Source: Salipiger mangrovisoli (lineage in GTDB: Bacteria; Pseudomonadota; Alphaproteobacteria; Rhodobacterales; Rhodobacteraceae). Taken from it: 64,000 nucleotides of DNA. Below are positions 26,398-36,712 of this stretch, in pieces (positions within the stretch are counted from its first letter, which is position 1; every line of letters starts with the position of its first letter). Under the pieces are notes generated by a model. It was not told the origin of the DNA. It saw only the letters and a list, made by a program, of their open reading frames with translations, and did no database searches. Location: the NCBI RefSeq assembly GCF_015223355.1, contig NZ_JADFFK010000004.1, forward strand, positions 237,501-301,500, written 5' to 3'. The position numbers were made by a program, and so were the translations under genes.

Positions 26398-29121
26398 ATG
26401 CTCGGAATGGGAAAACTCGCGCGGAAGATGTTCGGAACTCCGAACGACCGCAAGATCAAGGCCACCCGACCGCTGATCGTCCAGATCAACGCTCTGGAAC
26501 CCGAGTATGAGGCGCTGGACGATGCCGGGCTGATCGCCAAGACCGAGGAATTCCGCAAGCGTTTCGCCGAGGGTGAAACCCTCGATGCGCTGCTGCCCGA
26601 GGCCTTTGCCAACTGCCGCGAGGCCGCCAAGCGCGCTCTTGGTCTGCGCGCCTTCGATGTGCAGCTGATGGGCGGCGTCTTCCTGCACCAGGGTAACATC
26701 TCCGAGATGAAGACCGGCGAAGGCAAGACGCTGGTCGCCACCTTCCCCTCCTACCTCAACGCCCTCTCGGGCAAGAGCGTGCACGTGGTGACGGTGAACG
26801 ACTACCTTGCGCGCCGCGACGCGGAATGGATGTCGAAGGTGTTTGCCGCTCTCGGCATGACCACCGGGGTGGTCTACCCGCAGCAGCCCGAAGCCGAGAA
26901 GAAGCAGGCCTACGCCTGCGACATCACCTATGCCACCAACAACGAGTTGGGCTTCGACTATCTGCGCGACAACATGAAGTCCGAGCTGGACCAGATGATG
27001 CAGCGCGGCCATGGCTTTGCCGTTGTCGACGAGGTGGACTCGATCCTCATCGACGAGGCCCGTACGCCGCTGATCATCTCGGGCCCGTCGCAGGACCGCT
27101 CCGACCTCTACGTGGCGATCGACCGGATCATCCCCGAGCTGCCCGAAGACGCCTACACGCTCGACGAGAAGACCCGCAACGTCACCTTCACCGACGAGGG
27201 CAACGAGGCGCTGGAGCAGATGCTGCACCGCCGCGGCATCCTGCCCGAGGGCCAGACGCTCTATGATCCGGAAAGCACGACCATCGTGCACCACGTGAAC
27301 CAGGGCCTGCGCGCGCACAAGCTCTACACCAAGGACAAGGACTATATCGTCCGTGACGGTCAGGTTGTGCTGATCGACGAATTCACCGGCCGCATGATGG
27401 CCGGACGTCGGCTGTCCGACGGCCTGCACCAGGCGATCGAGGCGAAGGAAGGCTGCCAGATCCAGCCCGAGAACGTCACCCTCGCCAGCGTGACGTTCCA
27501 GAACTACTTCCGCCTTTACCAGAAGCTGGGCGGCATGACCGGCACCGCGCTGACCGAAGCCGAGGAATTCGCCGAGATCTACAAGCTGGGCGTGGTCGAA
27601 GTGCCGACCAACCGGCCGATCGCGCGGATCGACGAGGACGACAAGGTCTATCGCACCGCCACCGAGAAATACGCGGCGATCGCCGAAGAGATCAAGAAGG
27701 CCCATGAGAAGGGCCAGCCGGTGCTCGTCGGCACCACCTCGATCGAGAAATCCGAGATGCTGTCGCAGCTGCTTACCAAGGCAGGGCTGACGCACAACGT
27801 GCTCAACGCGCGCCAGCACGAGCAGGAAGCGCAGATCGTCGCCGACGCGGGCAAGATGGGAGCGATCACCATCGCCACCAACATGGCCGGCCGGGGCACA
27901 GACATCAAACTGGGCGGCAACTTCGAGTTCCTGGTGATGGAGGCGATCGCCGCCGATCCCGAGGCCGATCCCGAAGAGATCCGCGCCCATATCGAGACCG
28001 AGCACGCCAAGGCCGAGGCCGAGGTTAAGGAGGCAGGCGGCCTCTTCGTGCTGGCCACCGAGCGCCACGAGAGCCGCCGCATCGACAACCAGCTGCGCGG
28101 TCGTTCAGGCCGCCAGGGGGATCCGGGCCGCAGTTCGTTCTACCTGTCGCTGGAAGACGACCTGATGCGCATCTTCGGCTCGGAACGGCTCGACCGCGTG
28201 CTCTCGAAGCTGGGCATGAAGGAAGGCGAGGCAATCATCCACCCCTGGGTGAACAAGTCGCTGGAACGCGCCCAGGCCAAGGTCGAGGGCCGCAACTTCG
28301 ACATCCGCAAGCAATTGCTGAAGTTCGACGACGTGATGAACGACCAGCGCAAGGTGATCTTTGCGCAGCGCCTCGAGATCATGGAGGCAAAGGATCTGTC
28401 GGAGATCGTCGAGGACATGCGCCACGAGGTGATCGATGAGCTGGTCGAGACCTATGCTCCCACCAAGGCCTATGCTGACCAGTGGGACATGCAGGGTCTC
28501 TACGCCGCCAGCATCGAGAAGCTCGGCATCGACCTGCCGGTCATCGCCTGGGGCGAGGAGGAGGGTGTCGACGCCGAGACCATCCGCGAGCGCATCGAGG
28601 ACGCGACCGACAAGCAGATGACCGAGAAGGCCGAGGCCTTCGGCCCCGAGACCATGCGTCAGATCGAGAAGCAGGTGTTGCTGCAAACCATCGACACCAA
28701 GTGGCGCGAGCACCTTCTGACGCTCGAACACCTGCGCTCGGTGGTGGGCTTCCGCGGCTACGCGCAGCGTGACCCGCTCAACGAATACAAGACCGAGGCC
28801 TTCCAGCTTTTCGAGTCGATGCTGGAATCGCTGCGCGAGCGCGTGACCGAGCAACTTGGCCGGGTGCGCCCGATGACCGAGGAAGAGCAGCAGAAGATGC
28901 TCCAGCAGATGGCGGCGCAGCAGCTTCAGCAGCAGAAGCTCGCCGAGCAGGCCAAGGCGGTTGGACCGAGCGAGAACGTCGCCGTACCCGAATCGCACGA
29001 GCCGCTGGTCGATGGCTTCGACGAGAACGATCAGGCGACCTGGGGCACCCCCAGCCGCAACGACCCCTGCCCCTGCGGCTCGGGCAAGAAGTTCAAGCAC
29101 TGCCACGGCAGCCTCGCCTGA
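26398..29121 (+). CDS. secA: Preprotein translocase ATPase SecA
   Basis: Motor of the Sec export pathway at the inner membrane. 907 residues. Walker A region [26 protein letters not shown] (Walker B/DEAD-type), the preprotein-binding domain, and helicase motif [20 protein letters not shown]. The C-terminus has a Gln-rich linker and the SecB/zinc-binding tail [14 protein letters not shown]. Start ATG at 26398 ([19 protein letters not shown]) matches alphaproteobacterial SecA; the frame runs further upstream without support. Confidence 0.98.
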   Translation: MLGMGKLARKMFGTPNDRKIKATRPLIVQINALEPEYEALDDAGLIAKTEEFRKRFAEGETLDALLPEAFANCREAAKRALGLRAFDVQLMGGVFLHQGNISEMKTGEGKTLVATFPSYLNALSGKSVHVVTVNDYLARRDAEWMSKVFAALGMTTGVVYPQQPEAEKKQAYACDITYATNNELGFDYLRDNMKSELDQMMQRGHGFAVVDEVDSILIDEARTPLIISGPSQDRSDLYVAIDRIIPELPEDAYTLDEKTRNVTFTDEGNEALEQMLHRRGILPEGQTLYDPESTTIVHHVNQGLRAHKLYTKDKDYIVRDGQVVLIDEFTGRMMAGRRLSDGLHQAIEAKEGCQIQPENVTLASVTFQNYFRLYQKLGGMTGTALTEAEEFAEIYKLGVVEVPTNRPIARIDEDDKVYRTATEKYAAIAEEIKKAHEKGQPVLVGTTSIEKSEMLSQLLTKAGLTHNVLNARQHEQEAQIVADAGKMGAITIATNMAGRGTDIKLGGNFEFLVMEAIAADPEADPEEIRAHIETEHAKAEAEVKEAGGLFVLATERHESRRIDNQLRGRSGRQGDPGRSSFYLSLEDDLMRIFGSERLDRVLSKLGMKEGEAIIHPWVNKSLERAQAKVEGRNFDIRKQLLKFDDVMNDQRKVIFAQRLEIMEAKDLSEIVEDMRHEVIDELVETYAPTKAYADQWDMQGLYAASIEKLGIDLPVIAWGEEEGVDAETIRERIEDATDKQMTEKAEAFGPETMRQIEKQVLLQTIDTKWREHLLTLEHLRSVVGFRGYAQRDPLNEYKTEAFQLFESMLESLRERVTEQLGRVRPMTEEEQQKMLQQMAAQQLQQQKLAEQAKAVGPSENVAVPESHEPLVDGFDENDQATWGTPSRNDPCPCGSGKKFKHCHGSLA

Positions 29122-29274
29122 GCGGCGTAGCTGACCAGAAGAACTGACATTTCGGGGCGGGTTCGGGGCGGAGATGCCCGGGGCTCGCCCTGATGACTCC
29201 CCCCCTTCGCCGCAACACCGCCGCTTTTTCGCGGCAGATTGTTTCCCGTACGAGTTCGAGTGTCGGGGACCATC

Positions 29275-30234
29275 ATGGGACGGATGAAGACCTACAGGCT
29301 TGCAGTTGTCACCCTCAGCGCAGCCGTGAGCATCGGCTTCGCGATGCAGCAGCATGACGCGCGCAGCAAGCGCGCCGGAACGATACAGATTGCCCGGATC
29401 GAGGACACCTCCTCCGCCGCATTGCCCAGCATCCCCGATGATCGCGCCGCCGCGCCGCGCCTGCCCGACGCGCAGCATACGCTTGCCGCCGCAGTGGCGG
29501 AGCCAAAGGCTGCCCCGGCCACGCTGCCGCAGGAAGTCGAGGCAAGGCCCATCGATTGCGCGGTCAGCATGGCTGCCCGCACCGGCGCCGGCGCTATGGT
29601 CACCGTGTCGATCGACGCGCCCTGCTTCGCCTCGGAACGGCTGACGATCCATCACAACGGGCTGATGTTCACCGAGGTTACCCAGCCCGACGGCACGCTC
29701 CGCGTCGAGGTGCCCGCGCTGGCCGAACAGGCGCTTTTCATCGCCGCCTTTGCCAATGGCGCTGGCGCGACCGCCCTGGCCGAAGTGCCCGCCCTGCCCT
29801 TCTATGACCGCGTCGTGCTGCAATGGCGTGGCAACGGCGGACTTTCCCTGCATGCCAACGAGTTCGGTGCCGCGGGCGACGAGGCGGGCCACGTCTGGGC
29901 CGCCGCCGCGGGCGATCTGACCCGCACCGCGCGCGGCGAAGGCGGATTTCTGACCCGGCTCGGCGATGCCGCCAGCGCAGAAGCCCGCTTGGCCGAGGTA
30001 TATACTTTCCCGGCCGCTGCCTCGAAAACGGCGGGTGCCGTGTCGCTGACCATCGAGGCCGAGATCACCGCGGCCAACTGCGGCAAGGAGCTGGACGCGC
30101 AGACGCTGGAGCGCCGCCTTGGCAACAGCCTGCGCGCGCGCGACCTGAGCCTCGCCATGCCCGATTGCAGTGCCACCGGTGACTTTCTGGTGTTGAAAAA
30201 CCTGCTCGAAGACCTGAAGATCGCCGCCAACTAG
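29275..30234 (+). CDS. Exported protein of unknown function downstream of secA
   Basis: 319 residues. A hydrophobic N-terminal segment (TYRLAVVTLSAAVSIGFAM) looks like a signal anchor or signal peptide, followed by an Ala/Pro-rich linker to about residue 95. Beyond it are a small Cys-containing domain (IDCAVSMAARTGAGAMVTVS) and a second region with paired Cys (ITAANCGKELDA ... SLAMPDCSATGDF) that could be disulfide-bonded in the periplasm. I do not recognise a domain family. It is followed after 22 bases by the PstS-like/OmpA gene, so the two may act together in the envelope. Start ATG at 29275 or 29284 cannot be separated. Confidence 0.7.
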   Translation: MGRMKTYRLAVVTLSAAVSIGFAMQQHDARSKRAGTIQIARIEDTSSAALPSIPDDRAAAPRLPDAQHTLAAAVAEPKAAPATLPQEVEARPIDCAVSMAARTGAGAMVTVSIDAPCFASERLTIHHNGLMFTEVTQPDGTLRVEVPALAEQALFIAAFANGAGATALAEVPALPFYDRVVLQWRGNGGLSLHANEFGAAGDEAGHVWAAAAGDLTRTARGEGGFLTRLGDAASAEARLAEVYTFPAAASKTAGAVSLTIEAEITAANCGKELDAQTLERRLGNSLRARDLSLAMPDCSATGDFLVLKNLLEDLKIAAN

Positions 30235-30256
30235 AACGAGCGGTCAAGAGGCCCCG

Positions 30257-31831
30257 ATGCGACAGGTCCGTGCGGCGAACATCGCCGCACTTCTCATTGC
30301 GGGCGCCCTTTCGGGCCTGCTTTTCCCCACGCCGGCACATGCCCAGGATGTCACGCTGCGCTCGCGCGATGGCGGCATCGAGCTCAGTGGCACGATGCTT
30401 GGCTTCGATGGCGAGTTCTACCGGATCGACAGCCGCTATGGCGAGCTGACGGTCGATGCGTCGGGGGTGCTCTGCGAGGGTGTCGGCTGCCCTTCGCTCA
30501 CCGATTTCGTCGCCGAGCTGCGCATTTCCGGTGCCGCGACCATGGGCGATCTGCTGATCCCCGCGCTGATCGAGAGTTTCGCGCAGCGCAATGATTTCAG
30601 CGCGGCGCGCGCCACGATCGCCGATGGCGGCATCCGCTTCACCCTGAGCGACGGCGCGCGGGTGATCGGCCGGTTCGACGTGCTGCCCTCCTCGACCGAC
30701 GAGGGCTTCGCCGACCTGCTCGCGGACGAAGCTGATCTGGTGATCGCCCTGCGCGAGATCCGCCCGGCCGAGCGCGAGCTGGCCCAGCAGGCCGGACTGG
30801 GAGATCTTGCCCATCCGAACCGGAGCCGTGTCCTGGCGCTCGACGCGCTTCTGCCCGTGGTCGCGCCGGGCAATCCGGTCACCGCGCTTTCGCTGACCCA
30901 GCTTGCGGCCGTGCTCTCCGGCGAGATCGACAATTGGCAGGATCTCGGCGGGCCGGATGCGCCCATCGTTCTGCACCTCCCGCGCGAGGGCTCGGGCTTG
31001 GTGCAGGCGCTGGAGGACCAGCTGCTGCATCCGCCCGCCCTGACCTTGCGCAGCACCGAGACCCGCCGCCACGAGAGCGCCGCCGGACTAGCGGCGGCGG
31101 TGGCAGAGGACCCGCTCGGTCTGGGTTTCGTCAATGCCGCCGAGATTGGCAACAGCCGAGCGATCGTCCTCACCGGAAGCTGCGGCTTTCGTCTTCGGGG
31201 CACCCGGCAGGCCATCAAGACCGAGGACTATCCGCTTACCATGCCGGTCTTTGCCTATGTGCCCGCGCGCCGGCTGCCGAAGCTGGCCCGCGAGTTCCTC
31301 GAATTCACCCGCTCCGCCCCGGCGCAGATCGTGATCCGCCGCGCCGGCTTCGTCGACCAGACACCCGAAGAGCTGCCGATTGACGCGCAAGGAGACCGGC
31401 TGGCCAATGCCGTCGCCGTCGCAGAGGGCGAGGACGGGCTGGCCGAGCTGAAGCGGCTCGCTGGCACCCTGGCAACGATGCGGCGGCTGACAACCTCTTT
31501 CCGCTTCGAAACCGGGTCCGCCGATCTCGACGCGCAGTCGCGCTCGAACGTGCAGCAACTCGCACGGGCCCTCGAACTTGGCGAATACGACGGGCACGCG
31601 CTGGTCTTCGTCGGGTTCTCCGACGGACAGGGACCGAGCGCCGACAACCTTGCGATTGCCACCGAGCGCGCCGCCTCGGTCCGCGAGGCGGTGATCGCGG
31701 CGGCCGAAGCGACCGACCTTGCGGGCGTCACGCTGGACACCGATGCTTTCGGCGAGGCCATGCCCATGGCCTGCGACGATACCGTCTGGGGGCGCCAGGT
31801 GAACCGCCGCGTCGAGGTCTGGCTGCGCTAG
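30257..31831 (+). CDS. PstS-like solute-binding domain fused to OmpA peptidoglycan-binding domain
   Basis: 524 residues. Signal peptide ending TPAHA. An N-terminal stretch (TLRSRDGGIELSGTMLGFDG) is followed by a phosphate/periplasmic-binding-like domain (about 90-370) with LRISGAATMGDLLIPALIES, the SGEIDNWQDLGGPDAPIVLH segment typical of PstS-like proteins and LPREGSGL. The C-terminal 120 residues form an OmpA domain: TSFRFETGSADLDAQSRSNV, VFVGFSDGQG, NRRVEVWLR. OmpA domains bind peptidoglycan, so the solute-binding part would be tethered to the cell wall. The ligand is unknown. Its stop overlaps the stop of the convergent radC. Confidence 0.85.
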   Translation: MRQVRAANIAALLIAGALSGLLFPTPAHAQDVTLRSRDGGIELSGTMLGFDGEFYRIDSRYGELTVDASGVLCEGVGCPSLTDFVAELRISGAATMGDLLIPALIESFAQRNDFSAARATIADGGIRFTLSDGARVIGRFDVLPSSTDEGFADLLADEADLVIALREIRPAERELAQQAGLGDLAHPNRSRVLALDALLPVVAPGNPVTALSLTQLAAVLSGEIDNWQDLGGPDAPIVLHLPREGSGLVQALEDQLLHPPALTLRSTETRRHESAAGLAAAVAEDPLGLGFVNAAEIGNSRAIVLTGSCGFRLRGTRQAIKTEDYPLTMPVFAYVPARRLPKLAREFLEFTRSAPAQIVIRRAGFVDQTPEELPIDAQGDRLANAVAVAEGEDGLAELKRLAGTLATMRRLTTSFRFETGSADLDAQSRSNVQQLARALELGEYDGHALVFVGFSDGQGPSADNLAIATERAASVREAVIAAAEATDLAGVTLDTDAFGEAMPMACDDTVWGRQVNRRVEVWLR

Positions 31832-32592
31832 AGCAGCCCCAGGTCCCGGAAGCTCAGCTCACGCGAGCGGCCGATCACAAGGTGGTCGTGCAGCGTGATG
31901 CCCAGCACCTCGGCGGCCGCCTGGATCTGCCTGGTCATCTCGATGTCGGCGCTGCTGGGCGTGGGATCGCCAGAGGGGTGGTTGTGCACGAGGATCAGCG
32001 CGCTGGCGTTCAGCTCCAAGGCGCGCTTCACCACTTCACGCGGGTAGACCGGCACGTGATCCACGGTGCCCCGCGCCTGCGCCTCATCGGCGATCAGCAC
32101 GTTCTTGCGGTCGAGGAACAGGATGCGGAACTGCTCGATCGGCTGGTGCGCCATGGCGGTCTGGCAATAGGCAAGCAGCGCGTCCCAGGAACTGACCACC
32201 TGCCGTCGCAGCACGCGGCTACGGGCGAGACGATGCGCCGCCGCCTCGACGATCTTCAGCTCAAGCACCACCGCATCGCCGACCCCCTCCACATCGCGCA
32301 GCCGTGCCGCCGGAGCAGAGACAACCGCGTTGAAATCGCCCAGTCGCTCCAGCAAACGGCGCGCAAGTGGCTTGACGTCCTGCCTTGGTATGGCGCGAAA
32401 CAGCAGCAGCTCCAGCAACTCGTAGTCGGGCACGGCCTCGGCCCCGCCCGCGAGGAAGCGGTCTCTGAGCCGTTTCCGGTGGTCGCGGATATACGACGGC
32501 AACGTTCGCGCCGCGGGCGCGGGCCGTACAGGCGGCTCGTCTCCGGCGAAAAGCGAGGGCTGGCTCTCAGAAAAGTGGCGGGGCGGGCTCAT
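31828..32592 (-). CDS. radC: RadC/MPN-domain DNA repair-like protein
   Basis: 254 residues. N-terminal helix-hairpin-helix region (ELLELLLFRAIPRQDVKPLA; LRDVEGVGDAVVLELK) and a C-terminal JAMM/MPN metalloprotease-like domain with the zinc motif HNHPSGDPTPSSAD. RadC's biological role is unclear despite the name; the early link to repair in E. coli was withdrawn, and in other bacteria it is tied to competence or mobile DNA. TAG stop codons of radC and of the convergent OmpA-fusion gene share one CTAG, so no terminator separates them. Confidence 0.92.
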   Translation of the reverse strand: MSPPRHFSESQPSLFAGDEPPVRPAPAARTLPSYIRDHRKRLRDRFLAGGAEAVPDYELLELLLFRAIPRQDVKPLARRLLERLGDFNAVVSAPAARLRDVEGVGDAVVLELKIVEAAAHRLARSRVLRRQVVSSWDALLAYCQTAMAHQPIEQFRILFLDRKNVLIADEAQARGTVDHVPVYPREVVKRALELNASALILVHNHPSGDPTPSSADIEMTRQIQAAAEVLGITLHDHLVIGRSRELSFRDLGLL

Positions 32593-32636
32593 GGCGGCAG
32601 CCTGACCGCAACGTCGTTAGGAAAGAGTTAAACGCA

Positions 32637-32665
32637 GAAAGGCCGCACCAGAGGCACGGCCTTTC
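32637..32665 (-). terminator. Terminator of dnaJ
   Basis: GAAAGGCCG and CGGCCTTTC pair with an 11-base loop, followed on the minus strand by TGCGTTT. It lies 43 bases past the dnaJ stop and just upstream of radC. Confidence 0.7.
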
Positions 32666-32707
32666 GGATCACTCTTCTCGATCAGCGATCGGGCATCCGC
32701 CCGGCGC

Positions 32708-33859
32708 TCAGCCCTTCATCGAATCCCAGAAGCCCTTGACCGAAGAGAAGAAGCTCTTCGACTCCGGGTTGTTGTCCTCGGACTGGTCCTCGAATTCGCG
32801 CAGCAGTTCCTTCTGGCGCGACGTCAGGTTGACCGGCGTCTCCACGGCAAGTTCGATGAACATGTCCCCGGCCGCGCCGCCGCGCAGCGCCGGCATGCCC
32901 TTGCCGCGCAGGCGCATCTGACGGCCCGACTGGCTGCCTGCCGGGATTTTCACCCGGCTGCGGCCGCCGTCGATGGTCGGCACCTCGATGTCGCCGCCAA
33001 GCGCCGCGGTGGTCATCGACACCGGCACGCGGCAATGCAGCTCGGTGCCCTCGCGCTCGAAGATCCCGTGCTTCTTCACCTCGATGAAGATGTAGAGATC
33101 TCCCGGAGGACCGCCGCGCATTCCCGCCTCGCCTTCGCCGGCCAGACGGATGCGGGTGCCGGTCTCGACCCCCGCCGGGATGTTCACCGACAAGGACCGC
33201 TCCTTCTGCACGCGGCCCTGGCCGCCACAGGAGGAACAGGGGTTCTTGATGATCTGCCCCAGCCCCGAGCAGGTCGGGCAGGTGCGCTCGACGGTGAAGA
33301 AGCCCTGCGTCGCACGGACCTTGCCCATGCCCGAACAGGTCGGACAGGTCACCGGCTCGGCGCCGCCCTCGGCGCCGGACCCATGGCAGGACCCGCATTG
33401 CACCGAGGTCGGCACGTTGATGGTCTTCTGAAGGCCGCCGAAGGCCTCTTCCAACGTCACGCGGAGGTTGTAGCGCAGGTCGGCACCACGCGCCGCGCGC
33501 TGGCGTCCGCCGCCCCCGCGCCCGCCACCCATGAAATCGCCGAAAAGATCGTCGAACACGTCGGAGAAGGCCGAGGCGAAATCGCCCTGCTGGCCGAAAC
33601 CGCCGCCCGGACGTCCGCCGCCGCCCATGCCACCCTCGAAGGCGGCGTGGCCGAAGCGGTCGTAGGCCGCCTTCTTGTCGGCGTCCTTCAGAACCTCATA
33701 GGCTTCGTTGATTTCCTTGAACTGCGCTTCCGCGTCAGGATTGTCCGCGTTCCGGTCGGGGTGAAGTTCCTTCGCCTTCTTGCGATAGCCCTTCTTGATC
33801 TCGTCCGCAGAGGCCCCTTTGGCAACGCCGAGCAGCTCGTAATAGTCACGCTTGGACAT
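32708..33859 (-). CDS. dnaJ: Chaperone DnaJ (Hsp40)
   Basis: Co-chaperone that delivers substrates to DnaK and stimulates its ATPase. 383 residues: J domain with the HPD motif ([17 protein letters not shown]), Gly/Phe-rich linker ([17 protein letters not shown]), four CxxCxGxG zinc repeats ([32 protein letters not shown]) and the C-terminal substrate domain. Lies 76 bases downstream of dnaK behind a strong hairpin, so it probably gets less transcript than dnaK. Confidence 0.98.
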   Translation of the reverse strand: MSKRDYYELLGVAKGASADEIKKGYRKKAKELHPDRNADNPDAEAQFKEINEAYEVLKDADKKAAYDRFGHAAFEGGMGGGGRPGGGFGQQGDFASAFSDVFDDLFGDFMGGGRGGGGRQRAARGADLRYNLRVTLEEAFGGLQKTINVPTSVQCGSCHGSGAEGGAEPVTCPTCSGMGKVRATQGFFTVERTCPTCSGLGQIIKNPCSSCGGQGRVQKERSLSVNIPAGVETGTRIRLAGEGEAGMRGGPPGDLYIFIEVKKHGIFEREGTELHCRVPVSMTTAALGGDIEVPTIDGGRSRVKIPAGSQSGRQMRLRGKGMPALRGGAAGDMFIELAVETPVNLTSRQKELLREFEDQSEDNNPESKSFFSSVKGFWDSMKG

Positions 33860-33884
33860 AGATGCCCTCCTTGGCCCGGAACAG

Positions 33885-33915
33885 AAAAGGGCCGGTCCGG
33901 CATCCGGACCGGCCC
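33885..33915 (-). terminator. Hairpin between dnaK and dnaJ
   Basis: Perfect 12-base stem GGGCCGGTCCGG/CCGGACCGGCCC with a 3-base loop, followed on the minus strand by TTTTCTG. It looks like a partial terminator or an mRNA-stabilising end for dnaK. Confidence 0.75.
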
Positions 33916-33935
33916 CCGTCTGGTTCCGCTATGGC

Positions 33936-35867
33936 TTAGCTGCGCTTGCGGTCGTCGAGGTCTTCGAAGTCCGCGTCCACGATGTTGTCGTCTTCCGACG
34001 GGCCGGAACTGGCCGCATCGGGGTCCTCGGCTTCGGGGGAAGCATCGCCCGACTCGGCCTGGGCCTTGTAGATCGCCTCGCCCAGACGCATGGCCACTTC
34101 GGTCACGTTCTGGATGCCGGACTTGAGCTTCTCGCCGGTGACATCGCTCTTCTCGAGGTCATCCTTGAGCGCGGCAATCGCCAGCTCGATGGCTTCGATG
34201 GTCGACGGATCGACCTTGTCGCCATGCTCCTCGATCGACTTCTCGGTCGAGTGGATGAGGCTTTCCGCCTGGTTGCGGGCCTCGACCAGTTCCTTGCGCT
34301 TGTGGTCCGCCTCGGCATTTTCCTCGGCATCCTTGACCATGCGCTCGATGTCCTCGTCCGAGAGGCCACCCGACGCCTGGATGGTGATCTTCTGTTCCTT
34401 GCCGGTGCCCTTGTCCTTGGCCGACACGGAGACGATGCCATTGGCATCGATGTCGAAGGTCACCTCGATCTGCGGCATGCCGCGCGGTGCGGGCGGGATG
34501 TTCTCGAGGTTGAACTGGCCGAGCAGCTTGTTGTCGGCCGCCATCTCGCGCTCACCCTGGAAGACGCGGATCGTCACGGCCGACTGGTGGTCTTCGGCGG
34601 TGGAGAAGATCTGCGACTTCTTGGTCGGGATCGTGGTGTTGCGATCGATCAGGCGGGTGAACACGCCGCCCAGCGTCTCGATGCCCAGCGACAGCGGGGT
34701 CACGTCGAGCAGGACCACGTCCTTCACGTCACCTTGCAGAACGCCGGCCTGGATGGCGGCGCCCATGGCGACCACTTCATCCGGGTTCACGCCCTTGTGC
34801 GGCTCCTTGCCGAAGAACTTGGTCACCTCTTCGATGACCTTCGGCATACGGGTCTGACCGCCGACCAGAACGACCTCGTCGATCTCGTCCTTGGAGAGGC
34901 CGGCATCCTTCAGCGCGGCCGCGCAGGGCTTCAGAGAGGCCTTGATCAGGTCGCCGACAAGGCTTTCCAGCTTGGCGCGGGTCAGTTTCATGACCATGTG
35001 CAGCGGCTGGCCGTTCGAGCCCATCGAGATGAACGGCTGGTTGATCTCGGTCTGGCTCGAGCTCGACAGTTCGATCTTGGCCTTCTCCGCAGCTTCCTTG
35101 AGACGCTGCAGGGCCATCTTGTCCTTGGTCAGGTCGACCGAGTGCTCTTTCTTGAACTCGTCCGCCAGGTAGTTGACGATCCGCATGTCGAAGTCTTCAC
35201 CGCCGAGGAACGTGTCGCCGTTGGTGGACTTCACTTCGAAGAGACCGTCGTCGATCTCGAGGATGGTCACGTCGAAGGTGCCGCCGCCGAGGTCATAGAC
35301 GGCGATGGTCTTCGATTCTTTCTTGTCGAGGCCATAGGCCAGCGCAGCCGCGGTCGGCTCGTTGATGATGCGCAGCACTTCGAGACCGGCGATCTTGCCG
35401 GCGTCCTTGGTGGCCTGACGCTGGGCGTCGTTGAAGTAGGCCGGAACCGTGATAACGGCCTGGGTCACCTCTTCGCCGAGATAGCTCTCGGCGGTTTCCT
35501 TCATCTTGCCGAGGATGAAGGCGGAAATCTGCGACGGGGAGTACTTGTCGCCCTTGGCCTCAACCCAGGCATCGCCATTGCCGCCGTCCACGATCTTGTA
35601 GGGGACGATGTTCTGGTCCTTGGTCACTTCCGCATCGGTGGTGCGGCGGCCGATCAGACGCTTTACGGCGAAGATGGTGGCTTCCGGGTTGGTCACGGCC
35701 TGCCGCTTGGCGGGCTGGCCAACGAGGCGTTCGTCGTCGGTGAAGGCGACGATCGACGGGGTGGTACGTGCGCCTTCGGCGTTTTCAATCACGCGCGCCT
35801 GGCTGCCGTCCATGATGGCGACGCAGGAGTTCGTGGTGCCGAGGTCGATACCGATCACTTTGCCCAT
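33936..35867 (-). CDS. dnaK: Chaperone DnaK (Hsp70)
   Basis: ATP-dependent chaperone for nascent and stress-damaged proteins. 643 residues. [20 protein letters not shown] at the start, ATPase motifs [17 protein letters not shown] and [11 protein letters not shown], the interdomain linker [16 protein letters not shown] and a C-terminal lid ending in an acidic tail with the [17 protein letters not shown]-like region. The start at 35867 is the family start; an open frame 14 codons upstream is not. A promoter fitting both heat-shock and housekeeping sigma patterns lies 110 bases upstream. Confidence 0.98.
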   Translation of the reverse strand: MGKVIGIDLGTTNSCVAIMDGSQARVIENAEGARTTPSIVAFTDDERLVGQPAKRQAVTNPEATIFAVKRLIGRRTTDAEVTKDQNIVPYKIVDGGNGDAWVEAKGDKYSPSQISAFILGKMKETAESYLGEEVTQAVITVPAYFNDAQRQATKDAGKIAGLEVLRIINEPTAAALAYGLDKKESKTIAVYDLGGGTFDVTILEIDDGLFEVKSTNGDTFLGGEDFDMRIVNYLADEFKKEHSVDLTKDKMALQRLKEAAEKAKIELSSSSQTEINQPFISMGSNGQPLHMVMKLTRAKLESLVGDLIKASLKPCAAALKDAGLSKDEIDEVVLVGGQTRMPKVIEEVTKFFGKEPHKGVNPDEVVAMGAAIQAGVLQGDVKDVVLLDVTPLSLGIETLGGVFTRLIDRNTTIPTKKSQIFSTAEDHQSAVTIRVFQGEREMAADNKLLGQFNLENIPPAPRGMPQIEVTFDIDANGIVSVSAKDKGTGKEQKITIQASGGLSDEDIERMVKDAEENAEADHKRKELVEARNQAESLIHSTEKSIEEHGDKVDPSTIEAIELAIAALKDDLEKSDVTGEKLKSGIQNVTEVAMRLGEAIYKAQAESGDASPEAEDPDAASSGPSEDDNIVDADFEDLDDRKRS

Positions 35868-35982
35868 GATTCGATCCCTTTTCCAATTCAAGGCGATGAC
35901 GCGAGGCATACGGACCCGTTACGGCATCCAGCCCCGCTTGTTGAAGAAGCCGTCCGGCGGGGGCCTCGCGGCGTTCGGAGGG

Positions 35983-36012
35983 TATATAAGGAGGGGGTTT
36001 GAGCCCTGCAAG
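35983..36012 (-). promoter_or_regulatory. Promoter of dnaK
   Basis: Minus strand reads CTTGCAG then 17 bases then TATATA. TTGCAG-N17-TATATA fits the housekeeping sigma factor, and CTTG-N16/17-CTTATAT fits the alphaproteobacterial RpoH pattern, so one site may serve both. Confidence 0.55.
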
Positions 36013-36070
36013 CGGCCTTGGCGGGGCTTTGCCTGCATTTAGCGGGAAATTCTTTGCCCGCCGCCACGGA

Positions 36071-36694
36071 ATGCCGCAGAAAAAGGCCATGACCTCGCCT
36101 CTCGATATCCGCGGCTTCCGGCTGTTTTCCGGCCATCTCGACCGTCCGGCACAGGAGGCGCTGGTCGCCGTGCTGCGCGGCTTGCTGCGGGCCGCGCCGC
36201 TCTACCAGCCCGTCACGCCGCGCGGGCAGAAGATGTCGGTTCGGATGAGCGCAGCGGGGCGCTTCGGATGGGTCACCGACCGCCGCGGCTACCGCTATGA
36301 GCCGCAGCACCCCGCAGGCATGGGCTGGCCGCCGATTCCAGAGGAAGTTCTGACGATCTGGCGCGAGGTCGCGGGCGTGGCCCGCGCGCCCGAATGCTGC
36401 CTGATCAACTGGTACGGAGAGGGCGCGCGCATGGGGCTGCACCAGGACAAGGACGAGGCGGACTTTTCCTGTCCCGTCGTGTCGGTCTCGCTTGGCGACG
36501 ACGGGCTCTTCCGCATGGGCAACGAGGCGCGCGGCGGCAAGACCGAGTCGGTCTGGCTGAAGTCCGGCGACGTGGTCGTCATGGGCGGCGAGGCCCGGCT
36601 GAAGCATCACGGGGTTGACCGCATCCGCTTCGGCTCTTCCACGCTGCTGCCACAGGGCGGGCGCATCAACCTCACCCTGCGGGTGGTCACCTGA
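36071..36694 (+). CDS. alkB: Alpha-ketoglutarate-dependent alkylated-DNA repair dioxygenase AlkB
   Basis: Fe(II)/2-oxoglutarate oxygenase that removes 1-methyladenine and 3-methylcytosine lesions by oxidative demethylation. 207 residues. Iron ligands His and Asp in GLHQDKDEADFSCPVVSVSL and the distal His in LKHHGVDRI; the 2-oxoglutarate Arg lies in RINLTLRV. Two ATGs are possible, 36071 and 36089, neither with a good ribosome site; MTSPLDIRGFRLFSGHLD would be the shorter N-terminus. It is divergent from dnaK and the two share a promoter region. No LexA-type box was visible. Confidence 0.92.
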   Translation: MPQKKAMTSPLDIRGFRLFSGHLDRPAQEALVAVLRGLLRAAPLYQPVTPRGQKMSVRMSAAGRFGWVTDRRGYRYEPQHPAGMGWPPIPEEVLTIWREVAGVARAPECCLINWYGEGARMGLHQDKDEADFSCPVVSVSLGDDGLFRMGNEARGGKTESVWLKSGDVVVMGGEARLKHHGVDRIRFGSSTLLPQGGRINLTLRVVT

Positions 36695-36712
36695 GGCACG
36701 GTTGCCTCAGCC

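Noticed and set aside
32610..32636. TTAG-N7-TTAA upstream of radC, resembling a CtrA site
   Set aside because: One mismatch in the first half and it borders the dnaJ terminator; not strong enough to list as a site.
33852..36002. Antisense frame opposite dnaK
   Set aside because: Same shadow effect of GC-rich third positions; no start signal and no recognisable protein.
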